From Methylococcales bacterium (GTDB lineage Bacteria > Pseudomonadota > Gammaproteobacteria > Methylococcales > Methylomonadaceae), in the NCBI GenBank assembly GCA_028712795.1, contig JAQTPT010000001.1, forward strand, positions 124,001 through 188,000: 64,000 nt of DNA. Direction: 5' to 3'. This document shows positions 1 through 7,642 of the stretch, one piece after another; the stretch's first letter is position 1, and each line of letters starts with the position of its first letter. The position numbers and the translations under genes are program-made. The notes beneath the pieces are model-generated. The model was not told the origin of the DNA. It did not search any database and saw only the letters and a program-made list of their open reading frames with translations.

Positions 1-27
1 CATGTTTTTGATTTGCATAAGAAAGCC

Positions 28-429
28 TTATATTTTCCGCAATGAAATGAGTAAGCAACCGTCCACAAATTCACGAGTGCCGATTTCAAAACGGCCTTCG
101 GGCAGTTCAATCCGCCGTTCAAATCGACCATAGGGAATTTCCAGGCGTCGAATATGCGCCCGGTTGTCGACTGGTAGATGCCTTTGTCCGTCAATAATCA
201 AATGGTCGTCTTCCAGCATTATGCTCAAATGCTCCGGCGCAACACCTGGCAGTGCAATTATAATGTTGAATTCGTAACTGGTTTCGTAGACATCGACTGG
301 TGGTTCCCAAATGAGTCGCCTGGCGTTCATAACAGTCGGTCTAAAGAACTGTCGATGCAACCGGTCTGCCCGATCCAGTATTTCGCAAGCCTCCGCCCAC
401 ATCCAGTTTTCAAGATCACGTATTGGCAT
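28..429 (-). CDS. Hsp20/alpha-crystallin family small heat shock protein
   Basis: The 133-residue product has the small heat shock protein layout: a short helical N-terminal arm (about residues 1-42) followed by an alpha-crystallin domain (about 45-133). Typical features are the proline-rich entry strand, the L-P-G-V turn, an acidic D-D-H-L-I-I-D-G strand pair and the R-R-I-E-L-P-E-G segment. Members bind unfolding proteins without ATP and hold them for refolding. The protein stops at the end of the domain, and the usual I-x-I tail that drives oligomer assembly is not clearly present. The gene stands alone; the next plus-strand feature is a transposase fragment. The family call is firm, the client range unknown. 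Confidence 0.9.
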   Translation of the reverse strand: MPIRDLENWMWAEACEILDRADRLHRQFFRPTVMNARRLIWEPPVDVYETSYEFNIIIALPGVAPEHLSIMLEDDHLIIDGQRHLPVDNRAHIRRLEIPYGRFERRIELPEGRFEIGTREFVDGCLLISLRKI

Positions 430-793
430 AATGTGTTTATTCCTGCTTGTTGATTTACAAGTTACTATGATTAATTCTACTTTGTCAGCTTACATAATCT
501 ATTTTTCAGTATCGTCTTTCCTGGATGGATTGCCGAAAGCCAGGCTCCATGGATGGGGTTGAGCTTAGTATCCATGAATGGTACTAAATACCCTCCGAGC
601 ATGACGAGCTATCGTATAATCTGGCAATGTAAATTAGTTTTAAATTGCACGGCTAGGGACAACTATATTGCTTTTAAATAAAAATACAATCCGTATATGT
701 CCAGTTTCACCACGTTGTTGATTATTAGAAGCATAAAAAGCATGATAGATTTATAAACCTATCGACCTTACTTTATAGCCAAAAGGAATCAAC
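430..793. other. Non-coding stretch with an IS-end-like motif and a promoter-like box
   Basis: No convincing gene lies here. Two things stand out. The 15-mer TAATTCTACTTTGTC (472-486) recurs exactly at 55062, beside a transposase remnant. A perfect TATAAT hexamer lies near 614-619, but no good -35 partner was fixed by eye. The stretch may hold the promoter of the Hsp20 gene and debris from an insertion event. Confidence 0.4.
472..492 (+). repeat. IS-end-like motif, copy 1
   Basis: TAATTCTACTTTGTC followed by AGCTTA. The first 15 bases are identical to a copy at 55062, where they lie just past the remains of an integrase-type transposase. This may be a terminal-repeat scar of the same element; only two copies are visible, so the assignment is tentative. 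Confidence 0.35.
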
Positions 794-1204
794 GTGCCAC
801 AAATCTACCATGCGAATGCAAGAACAAACTCACATTCAAGAGCGATTATACAGGGTTCTTGTTTACCCTTAAACGACATAGCGGCACAGTTTCAAGTGAG
901 TGCCAACACGGCGGCAAAATGGCAGAACAGGGACTCCACAGAAGACAAAAGCAGTCGTCCAGACACTATACACTACACTTTAAACGCCTTTGAAAAAGAG
1001 GTCATCAGGGTGGTGAGGACATTGACCTGGTGTCCCGATGAGCTTACCGGGATCATCCAAACGAGCATCCCGTATGCTTGCAGGAGCAATGTTTACCGCG
1101 CCCTCGTTGGTTTCGGCATCAACCAGGTGCCAGAAGTCAGGAACATCTATTTGTATCCTGGGAAAGGTCCTTTGAAATTCGCCGTGTTTTTCTTGGCCTG
1201 TTGA
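794..1204 (+). pseudogene. IS481-like transposase, N-terminal fragment
   Basis: The reading frame opens with GTG and the start M-P-Q-I-Y-H-A-N, which matches my memory of IS481-family transposases. A helix-turn-helix segment (about residues 25-50) follows, with a W-x-N-R-D linker and a second winged-helix part ending at G-I-N-Q-V-P. After that point similarity stops and the frame ends at residue 136, so the DDE catalytic domain is missing. An intact family member is roughly 300 residues or more. It is a dead remnant. It lies next to the truncated acetyltransferase and kinase fragments, which fits a rearrangement hot spot. Confidence 0.6.
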
Positions 1205-1304
1205 GTCGTGCTTGATCTTACAGCGGACAAAGGTAACATTGCGATTCAAGAACGAGCAGGGACCAGGTTCGATCGTCATGGAGGCCGGCTCAGGGGAAAT
1301 GTAT

Positions 1305-2003
1305 TCAATAGGCATCGAAGTTAAGAAGACTTATCTGAGCAGTTTCCATATCAAGAAACCTCTTAAAAATCGTTAGATCTTTGAATAAAAAGTTCAATGG
1401 AGATGGCTTGAAGCTTTCCGGCAGGTCACAATACCAATAACCCGGCCATTCGCAACGGCGATCCATTCCAATCCATAATTTCACGGGATTTGGGGTAATT
1501 ATTGGCTTGGTGTCTACCTGATAAAGCACGCTTTTTAACTGTTGCGCTTCAGTTGGAAACCATCCCATTTCTGCATAAATCCCACAAGTGCCTGTAGTTC
1601 TCCAAATCCATGTTCCATCTGAATTTGATGTTGCCTGATAGTTGGCGCCAGGCCTCTTCAGTCGCCAATCAAGGCTTGCTTCCTCCCATTTGACTTGAAA
1701 GCATGGCAAAGCACTCGGTTCAGTTTTGCGCTTAACATTGCCTAAACCAAGCTTAACTGTCAATGGCGATACCTTCTGAAATTTAAGTAGCCTCTGGCAT
1801 GGAAGCGTGCTTTTGGCATTAGCTACTCCAATTACAAAGCCTGCATTTCTTAACTTCGCCTCCTCATATGTACTGAGGGCGAGGGATTTAAAATAACCTC
1901 TTCCTCGATAATCCGGATGTACAACAATATTAAGCGACAGCAACCCCCGCTCTTCATGGCCAAATAAATTGGCGATAATTGGTATGGCTGCATAGTGTGT
2001 TGG
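1305..2003 (-). pseudogene. GNAT-like N-acetyltransferase, 5'-truncated
   Basis: The minus-strand frame carries a GNAT-like core: a beta strand reading L-L-S-L-N-I-V-V-H-P, then the acetyl-CoA loop motif Y-R-G-R-G-Y-F and a helix. A long C-terminal part of about 150 residues is rich in W, P and K. The stop is at 1305. The N-terminal end runs into sequence that, read on the other strand, encodes a histidine kinase tail, so the first part of this gene has been replaced. The nominal upstream M-N-R-H-E-L start is the reverse reading of that kinase tail, and I reject it. Substrate unknown; the gene is probably not functional. Confidence 0.55.
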
Positions 2004-2170
2004 CGTCGATCTTCGAACCGTTTTTTCGGGGCGGTGGGGGTACTCAGAGCGGTTTCGGTCTCGGCCTGGCGATTGCCCGTCGAGCAGTGGAAGTTCATGG
2101 CGGTTCAATTATCGCACGAAACCACCCAGAAGGCGGTTTGCAAATTGAAATGGTCTTGCCCGTTGAATAA
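2000..2170 (+). pseudogene. Sensor histidine kinase, C-terminal tail fragment
   Basis: This short stretch reads I-F-E-P-F-F-R-G followed by [13 protein letters not shown] and ends after E-M-V-L-P-V-E. These are the F box and G2 box of a HATPase_c domain, the last third of a two-component sensor kinase. The H box, N box and everything upstream are missing. It starts exactly where the opposite-strand acetyltransferase loses its homology, so the two are halves of a recombination junction. It has no start signal of its own and is surely inactive. Confidence 0.7.
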
Positions 2171-2241
2171 GTAGTAGAGCAACAAACTGCTATTAGGAGT
2201 CCCCCTAAGAGTGTCGTCGGCAATTACTTCCTGATACCTTT

Positions 2242-3132
2242 CTAAATTTCCTGCATGCCGAAAGTGTTCGTTTTGCGGTAGTATGTTCCCATGTTGTCAC
2301 CGGTCGAGTAGTTTGCGCATCGTTCATAAAGGTTGTTTACTGCCTGCCTATCGAGGCTGAAAGTACAGTTGGCTACGCGCCTATATTCATAATAGCGACC
2401 TGTCTTTTGCTGGCCGATGGGATGAGTCGCCAGCCAGACGGGAGTATCAGCGCCCTGATCCGGCGTTTCGTGGCCGCCAAAACCCAGATCATTACTTAAT
2501 GTCGAATTGACATCGCCAGGATGGCAGGCATTGACGGCAATATGGAAAGGTTCAAGCTTTTCGGAAAAGGCGGCACTCAGCATACGGTCGGCTTGTTTGG
2601 ACTGACGGTAAGCCTGATTATTATCATAGCGTCGGCGGGTAAACTGCAAATCGTTCAGATCCAGGCCGCCGGCCCAGTAGCTGGCAACATTGACGATACG
2701 CGCAGGCGCCGACGCTTTTAAAATAGCCGTGAATTCGTCGATTAGCCGGAAATAACCCAGCACATTGGTGGCAAACTGCATTTCGATGCCCTCAGGCGTT
2801 ACCAGACGGGTGCGTGGTGTGCAAGCGGCGTTGTTGATCAAACCATGCAGCGGCCCTGTCCAGCGCTCCACTAACCGGCGGATGTTGCTATATCTGCTCA
2901 AATCGGCGAGTTCAAAACGCACCCTGGAATTGCCGGTTAAATCCATTATTTCTTTTACCGTCTGTTCCGCTTTATTTTGGTCCCGGCATACCAGCACCAC
3001 TTCGGAATTCCCTGTTTCAGCGAGTTTCCGGGCAATGGCTTTCCCTATCGCGCCAGTCGCACCGGTGACCAGATAAACCCGTGGGCCGGAATTTTTGTTG
3101 CTTGAAAAATCAGAGGGGAGAGCCATAAGCAC
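2242..3132 (-). CDS. Short-chain dehydrogenase/reductase (SDR family)
   Basis: The 296-residue protein is an NAD(P)-dependent oxidoreductase of the classical SDR fold. The dinucleotide loop T-G-A-T-G-A-I-G lies at residues 23-30, the N-N-A-A structural motif near 100, the catalytic serine in V-A-S-Y around 149-152, and the active-site pair Y175 and K179 in Y-R-Q-S-K. The pattern of the second half resembles the retinol dehydrogenase/protochlorophyllide reductase-like branch. An internal start at M3 (second ATG) would also fit. No obvious operon partner is present; substrate unknown. Confidence 0.85.
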   Translation of the reverse strand: MLMALPSDFSSNKNSGPRVYLVTGATGAIGKAIARKLAETGNSEVVLVCRDQNKAEQTVKEIMDLTGNSRVRFELADLSRYSNIRRLVERWTGPLHGLINNAACTPRTRLVTPEGIEMQFATNVLGYFRLIDEFTAILKASAPARIVNVASYWAGGLDLNDLQFTRRRYDNNQAYRQSKQADRMLSAAFSEKLEPFHIAVNACHPGDVNSTLSNDLGFGGHETPDQGADTPVWLATHPIGQQKTGRYYEYRRVANCTFSLDRQAVNNLYERCANYSTGDNMGTYYRKTNTFGMQEI

Positions 3133-3420
3133 AGAAAATCATACGTTTTATTGAATCGGGATGTGTGAAAAAGTCCCATCGATGTAACACTGTGTTGATT
3201 TTTTAGCCTTTATCAACTTCATAATCTAGCAGTGAAGTTCAGTGAAAAATTAATGAACATTGACTTTATAAAATTGGAGCCATTCGTTTGGAAATAGTGG
3301 AAAGCTGAAAATTTAAAAGCATGACATACTGTTTTTATCAACTAATGATATGATTTCACTCTGTCCAAAATTATATACGTCTGTGAATATTTTGAAAATG
3401 TTAATCAATAGGTTATTTTT

Positions 3421-3819
3421 ATGGGCTCCAAAACTATAATCGAGAAAAAGCTGTTTCTCCTCATCGGTTCTATTTTCATTCTAACTGGCTTCATGTTTCA
3501 AAAGCCAGACTATCTGAAAATGATAACTCCGACTGAATTAAACCAAGTCATGCAAAAAGAGGATATAGTTCTGATTGATGTTCACACGCCTGAGCAACAG
3601 CATATCAAAGGCACGGATCTTGTTATTCCTTACAACGAAATCGAGAAATACCAGAACAAACTTCCCAAAGATAAAAATACCGCTATCTATTTGTATTGTC
3701 AGGGCGGCCCTATGGGCGAAGCAGCGGCAAAATCTCTTTATGAATTAGGCTACCGGAACTTGTTCAATCTTGAGGGAGGAGCAAAGGCCTGGCGTAAGGC
3801 AGGCCTTGATTTTGAATAA
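3421..3819 (+). CDS. Membrane-anchored rhodanese-like sulfurtransferase
   Basis: The 132-residue protein starts with a charged stretch and one hydrophobic segment (about residues 10-26), likely an uncleaved anchor or signal. A single rhodanese domain follows, with the L-I-D-V-H-T-P-E-Q strand and the active-site loop Y-C-Q-G-G-P-M-G, in which C93 is the expected persulfide-bearing cysteine. A C-terminal G-G-A-K-A-W-R-K-A-G motif is typical. It would act in the periplasm or at the membrane face, moving sulfane sulfur. It stands alone after an AT-rich leader (3133-3420). Donor and acceptor are unknown. Confidence 0.85.
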   Translation: MGSKTIIEKKLFLLIGSIFILTGFMFQKPDYLKMITPTELNQVMQKEDIVLIDVHTPEQQHIKGTDLVIPYNEIEKYQNKLPKDKNTAIYLYCQGGPMGEAAAKSLYELGYRNLFNLEGGAKAWRKAGLDFE

Positions 3820-3916
3820 GCAGGTGTCATTTTCGGAAGCGCGATATTTCTTTGGTTGATATGAGCCGATGTCAGTTTTATAGAGTATGGTAAATACCCC
3901 CCAATGGCAAGATTAT

Positions 3917-4252
3917 CTAAAACTGAATCTTGCCGGTCAACATTTCCCACCACAGGCACCAGTCGCCAAGAAAGCTAAACCAGGGAAATGTGAAAGTGGC
4001 GGGTTTATTGTGTTCAAAGAAGAAATGTCCAATCCATGCGAAGGCATAACCTTGGACAATAGCAATTGCAACGAGCCACCACATTTGTGTGAAGAAAGCA
4101 AACACAACTAAAATCAGGGCTGTTGTTGTGCCAATGAAGTGCAAGCGACGGGAAGTTCTGTTGGCATGTTCGCTAAGATAAAACGGATAAAACTCACTAA
4201 AGGTCCGGTAGCGCTTTGTTTCAATCACGGCGTTGTCTCCAAATTTGGCCAA
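3917..4252 (-). CDS. DUF962/Mpo1-like membrane protein
   Basis: The 111-residue protein matches the DUF962 (Mpo1-like) family. It has an N-terminal F-Y-P-F-Y-L-S-E-H-A-N motif, R-R-L-H-F-I-G-T, two or more hydrophobic helices, and the hallmark W-I-G-H-F-F-F-E-H-N-K-P-A-T. A yeast relative is an iron-dependent dioxygenase of 2-hydroxy fatty acids, and the histidines seen here would be its metal ligands. Whether the bacterial form does the same is not shown. It has full family length and lies just downstream of the DUF457-like gene on the same strand, 42 bp away. Confidence 0.85.
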   Translation of the reverse strand: MAKFGDNAVIETKRYRTFSEFYPFYLSEHANRTSRRLHFIGTTTALILVVFAFFTQMWWLVAIAIVQGYAFAWIGHFFFEHNKPATFTFPWFSFLGDWCLWWEMLTGKIQF

Positions 4253-4294
4253 CTCAATTCAGTCCTGACTCTATAAATCAATTTTGGTCTAAAA

Positions 4295-4837
4295 TTAAAC
4301 CTGTAAACTCTTTTCATATTTTCGCCTCAATGCCGCACCAATAATGCCAATCACTAAAGCAGGAAACAAAACCCAAATGGGTTCTGAAACGATCACTCGA
4401 AATCCCCATTCTGTAAAAAAACTGCTAACCCCGATTGGAGAAACCTGAATTGGCCTAAATGGGAGAAATATCCGTTCTAAACTGAAGGGCCAATACAAGG
4501 CCACGCCAAGCCCGCCATTGGTCATAGCGTTAAGGAGGGCATGAGATGCACACGACACGAAACAAAGCCAAAATACTATCCATGGCTTGGAACGGAGTTG
4601 CCAATGAAAACAAGTTAACAAGGAAGCTAGACATAAGGCAAAGACTAACGAATGTGTAAAACCTCGATGACCCCATTGTGATTCATAAGGAATGCCAAAT
4701 TTAAAGGCAACGACATCGACATCCGGAATAACTGAGCATATCGCTGCCAGTAAAAATAATTTGAAATTTACCGAATCGCTTTTGAAACTGGCATACAAAA
4801 GCGCCGGAACCGCTATGTGGGAAAATGCGGATGCCAT
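4295..4837 (-). CDS. YdjM/DUF457-like membrane-bound metal-dependent hydrolase family protein
   Basis: The 180-residue protein has an N-terminal H7, then P-D-V-D (38-41) and H-R-G-F-T-H-S (57-63), the histidine/aspartate set that defines the YdjM/DUF457 family, spread over about four or five membrane helices. A further S-H-A-L-L-N-A-M-T-N-G-G motif lies near 100-112. The family is called a metal-dependent hydrolase by its conserved residues, but its substrate is not established. Length is normal. Its stop lies 42 bp before the start of the DUF962 gene, so they may be co-transcribed. Confidence 0.85.
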   Translation of the reverse strand: MASAFSHIAVPALLYASFKSDSVNFKLFLLAAICSVIPDVDVVAFKFGIPYESQWGHRGFTHSLVFALCLASLLTCFHWQLRSKPWIVFWLCFVSCASHALLNAMTNGGLGVALYWPFSLERIFLPFRPIQVSPIGVSSFFTEWGFRVIVSEPIWVLFPALVIGIIGAALRRKYEKSLQV

Positions 4838-5455
4838 TCATTGACCTCGACAAGTTTCTATACTGGACTGATTATCATCTATTCCTTCAGTTTTAGCCAT
4901 ATCAAGAATCCACCAGGTGAAATATCAAAGATTACAGAAAAATCCTGTAATTCACTTATGATCTTGAAGCTTGAGATTACGAACCCATTTATGCCGTTCC
5001 GGATCTTCACGAAGCAGGACTGCCCTTATCTCTTCCCGTTTAGCCTTGTCTGCGAGCAGCAAAATGCCACGCAGGTAATAATCAATGAGCGCTCACTGAC
5101 TCCACGTTCTTTTGTCTGCCAAACGGCATGGAAAATTTGCCATTTTTGCAAAAAAAGAGCGTCAAAGTTTACCAGTTGTTAATCACAATCTTATTGTTTT
5201 TAATATGTACGCTGTTTGTCTGGACCGGAAAAACGGTGCTGAATTAGAAAAATGAAAGCAGATTTACAGAGACAACAGAAAAATGCGCCGTCGATCTTGA
5301 CACGTTTCTTGGTCGATGTAGAATCATTTTCGTTACATGTGCTTGATGCTTTATGCTTAATCAGCGGCTAACCATTCTGAGTTGCTGGTATTTTAAATGT
5401 GAAACTCGCACATCCCCTCTCGCTGCATTACTTTAACAAACATTGAGAAATTACG
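4838..5455. other. Gene-poor stretch with a possible gene-tail remnant
   Basis: No intact gene is supported. On the minus strand, 4952-5092 reads as about 46 codons (A-L-I-D-Y-Y-L-R-G-I-L-L-L-A-D and then an R/E/K-rich end before a stop). It is balanced in composition like a real protein C-terminus, but it has no start, because an in-frame stop lies just upstream. I do not recognise it. The plus-strand frame over the same bases is cysteine- and serine-rich and looks like chance. Confidence 0.3.
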
Positions 5456-6112
5456 TTGAGCACTTTAACCAAGCTTGCACTCGGCATGATGGGGCAGTTG
5501 CGACCCAAACCTATCAGGGGGAACTCGACAAGTTCAATCGTGCTGCCTCCGCCTCAAAAACAGGGAGGACTCCCGCTTATGGAAGCCTTGGAGAAGCGTC
5601 ACTCGTCGCGTGAGTTTGCTCCCGATGCTTTACCATTACCGCTACTTTCCAACTTGCTTTGGGCAGCCTATGGCGTCAATCGCGCCGATGGCGGACGTAC
5701 CGCACCATCGGCGCTAAATGCACAAGAGATCGATGTTTATGTGGCGCTGCCTGAGGGGGCGTATCTTTATGATCATGTATCTCATGCGCTAACTTTGGTA
5801 ATTGAGAGCGACCTTAGGCGTGTGACCGGCTATCAGGATTTTGTCGATGAAGCGCCGCTGAATTTTGTTTACGTGGCTGATCATGCGCGCATGGGGATGG
5901 TGCCGGTTGCTTACCGCGAATCCTATGCTTCAGCGGCGGCGGGGGCTATTGCTCAAAACATCTATTTATTCTCCGCAAGTACTGGCCTATCCACAGTGAT
6001 TCGCGCGTGGATCGACCGCTCCGCAATTGCCGACGCGTTGGGACTGTCCCATGATCAACAGGTTTTGTTGTCACAGACGGTGGGATACACCAAGAACGAC
6101 GCTGAAGTTTAA
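5456..6112 (+). CDS. Nitroreductase/SagB-type FMN-dependent dehydrogenase
   Basis: The 218-residue product has the nitroreductase fold signature: an N-terminal phosphate-binding patch K-R-H-S-S-R-E-F (47-54), a P-S-A-L-N-A-Q segment (about 84-90) typical of the SagB/ThcOx branch, and a C-terminal A-A-A-G-A-I-A-Q-N helix. These proteins bind FMN and oxidise or reduce small substrates or peptides using NAD(P)H. The frame begins with TTG, and no strong ribosome site is visible, so the start is uncertain. The first 40 residues look like a leader or linker. It is upstream of the truncated hsdM but separated from it by only 61 bp; no functional link is evident. Confidence 0.8.
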   Translation: MSTLTKLALGMMGQLRPKPIRGNSTSSIVLPPPQKQGGLPLMEALEKRHSSREFAPDALPLPLLSNLLWAAYGVNRADGGRTAPSALNAQEIDVYVALPEGAYLYDHVSHALTLVIESDLRRVTGYQDFVDEAPLNFVYVADHARMGMVPVAYRESYASAAAGAIAQNIYLFSASTGLSTVIRAWIDRSAIADALGLSHDQQVLLSQTVGYTKNDAEV

Positions 6113-6173
6113 GGCGCAGCAGCTAAACATGTACTTTACTGTAGCTAATTTGAAACCATGATACCTCCTTAAC

Positions 6174-7223
6174 TTGCGGGAAGTCCTAAACCTGATTGAT
6201 GGTTTGCGGTTCCGGTCAAAAAAAGAGAAGCACGAACTGTCGCATCTCTACGAAGCCAAAATCAAAAACATGGGCAATGCGGGGCGCAATGGCGGCGAGT
6301 ATTACACACCACGCCCCTTGATTAAAACCATCGTCAAAGTTGTTGCCCCCAAAATTGCCAACAAAATTTATGACGGAGCAGTGGGTTCGGCCGGCTTTTT
6401 AGCAGAATCTTTTGAATACCTCAAGGCCAGTCGTGAACTTACCACCAAAGATGTTGAAACCCTGCAAAAATCCACCTTCTACGGAAAGGAGAAGAAAGGG
6501 CTGGCTTATATTATCGGCATTATGAATATGATTTTGCACGGCATTGAAGCCCCGAACATCGTGCATACCAACACCCTCGCCGTGAACCTTGCCGACCTTC
6601 AGGAAAAAGACCGCTACGACATCGTGCTGGCTAATCCGCCGTTTGGAGGAAAAGAACGGGCAGAGGTGCAGCAGAATTTCCCGATAAAAACGGGTGAAAC
6701 GGCGTTCCTGTTCCTGCAACACTTTATCAAAATACTCAAAGCAGGCGGCAAGGGTGGCGTTGTCATCAAGAACACCTTTCTGTCCAACACCGACAACGCC
6801 TCGGTGAGCCTTCGCAAGCTCTTGCTGGAAAACTGCAATCTTCACACCGTGCTGGATTTGCCAGGCGGCACCTTCACCGGGGCGGGCGTGAAAACCGTAG
6901 TGTTGTTCTTTGAAAAAGGCACACCTACAAAAAAAGTCTGGTTCTACCAACTCAATCTTGACCGCAACCTTGGCAAAACCAACCCGCTTAATGAAGCTGA
7001 CCTTGCCGATTTTGCCGCCCTGCAAAAGACCAAGGCGGATTCGGCAAACTCATGGTCAGTGGATGTGGCGGACATAGATCCGGCCACTTTCGATCTCTCG
7101 GTAAAAAACCCAAGCCGCAATGACGAAGTGCAGCATCGGAAGCCGCAGGACATCATGGCGGAAATAGTCAGGCTGGATGCAGAGAGTGCCGCCGTGTTGG
7201 CTAAAATAAAAACCTTGTTATAA
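6174..7223 (+). CDS. hsdM: Type I restriction methyltransferase subunit HsdM, 5'-truncated
   Basis: This is the N6-adenine methyltransferase part of a type I system. The SAM loop reads Y-D-G-A-V-G-S-A-G-F (66-75) and the catalytic motif is N-P-P-F (154-157); E-Y-Y-T-P-R-P-L (42-49) is the region before motif I. The frame opens at residue L-R-E-V-L-N-L-I-D, which in relatives lies well inside the protein: the helical HsdM_N domain, about 130-150 residues, is missing. The only start available is a TTG with no ribosome site, just 61 bp after the nitroreductase stop. I infer a recombination that removed the gene's beginning. Either the locus is crippled or the domain is supplied elsewhere. Confidence 0.85.
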   Translation: MREVLNLIDGLRFRSKKEKHELSHLYEAKIKNMGNAGRNGGEYYTPRPLIKTIVKVVAPKIANKIYDGAVGSAGFLAESFEYLKASRELTTKDVETLQKSTFYGKEKKGLAYIIGIMNMILHGIEAPNIVHTNTLAVNLADLQEKDRYDIVLANPPFGGKERAEVQQNFPIKTGETAFLFLQHFIKILKAGGKGGVVIKNTFLSNTDNASVSLRKLLLENCNLHTVLDLPGGTFTGAGVKTVVLFFEKGTPTKKVWFYQLNLDRNLGKTNPLNEADLADFAALQKTKADSANSWSVDVADIDPATFDLSVKNPSRNDEVQHRKPQDIMAEIVRLDAESAAVLAKIKTLL

Positions 7224-7231
7224 AGGAGAGT

Positions 7232-7642
7232 ATGACGATGCAAGACATCCGCTGGAAACAACGCTTTGAAAATCTGCATTCGGCCTATCAACGCTTACAG
7301 CACGCCATTCAGGTTAATGAGCAAACGCCTAACAATGACCTGATTCAAATGGCGCTAATCAAGGCATTTGAAATGACGTTTGAACTGTCCTGGAAAACCA
7401 TGAAGGACTACCTCAACTACAACGGCATCGACGTAAAACTGCCGCGAGAAGTCATCAAACAGGCATTTGCCAATGACATTATCACCGATGGCCAATTATG
7501 GATGGACATGCTCGAAGACCGTAACCTGATGGCGGACACCTACGACGAAGCGCGCGCCATCAAAGCCGTGAACCATATTTGTCAACATTACATCGCAGGA
7601 TTGAATGATCTGCATCAATATCTACTCGCAAGGCTGCCTTGA
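7232..7642 (+). CDS. Nucleotidyltransferase substrate-binding protein, HI0074/HEPN-like
   Basis: The 136-residue, mostly helical protein matches the HI0074-type partner of minimal nucleotidyltransferases (HEPN-like fold). Diagnostic parts are L-I-K-A-F-E-M-T-F-E-L-S-W-K-T-M-K-D-Y-L near the middle and a following P-R-E-V-I-K-Q-A-F segment. In related two-gene modules one protein is a helical toxin or substrate binder and the other an antitoxin nucleotidyltransferase. It overlaps the next gene by 4 bp and lies 8 bp after hsdM, so it sits inside the restriction operon. A good AAGGAGAG ribosome site precedes the start. Function within the locus is inferred. Confidence 0.85.
   Translation: MTMQDIRWKQRFENLHSAYQRLQHAIQVNEQTPNNDLIQMALIKAFEMTFELSWKTMKDYLNYNGIDVKLPREVIKQAFANDIITDGQLWMDMLEDRNLMADTYDEARAIKAVNHICQHYIAGLNDLHQYLLARLP

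Noticed and set aside
4817-5182. Plus-strand 121-residue frame
   Set aside because: Serine- and cysteine-rich chance frame, no ribosome site, no family features, and it overlaps the start of the DUF457-like gene.
6399-7025. Minus-strand 208-residue frame inside hsdM
   Set aside because: It is the antisense shadow of a gene with clear methyltransferase motifs.
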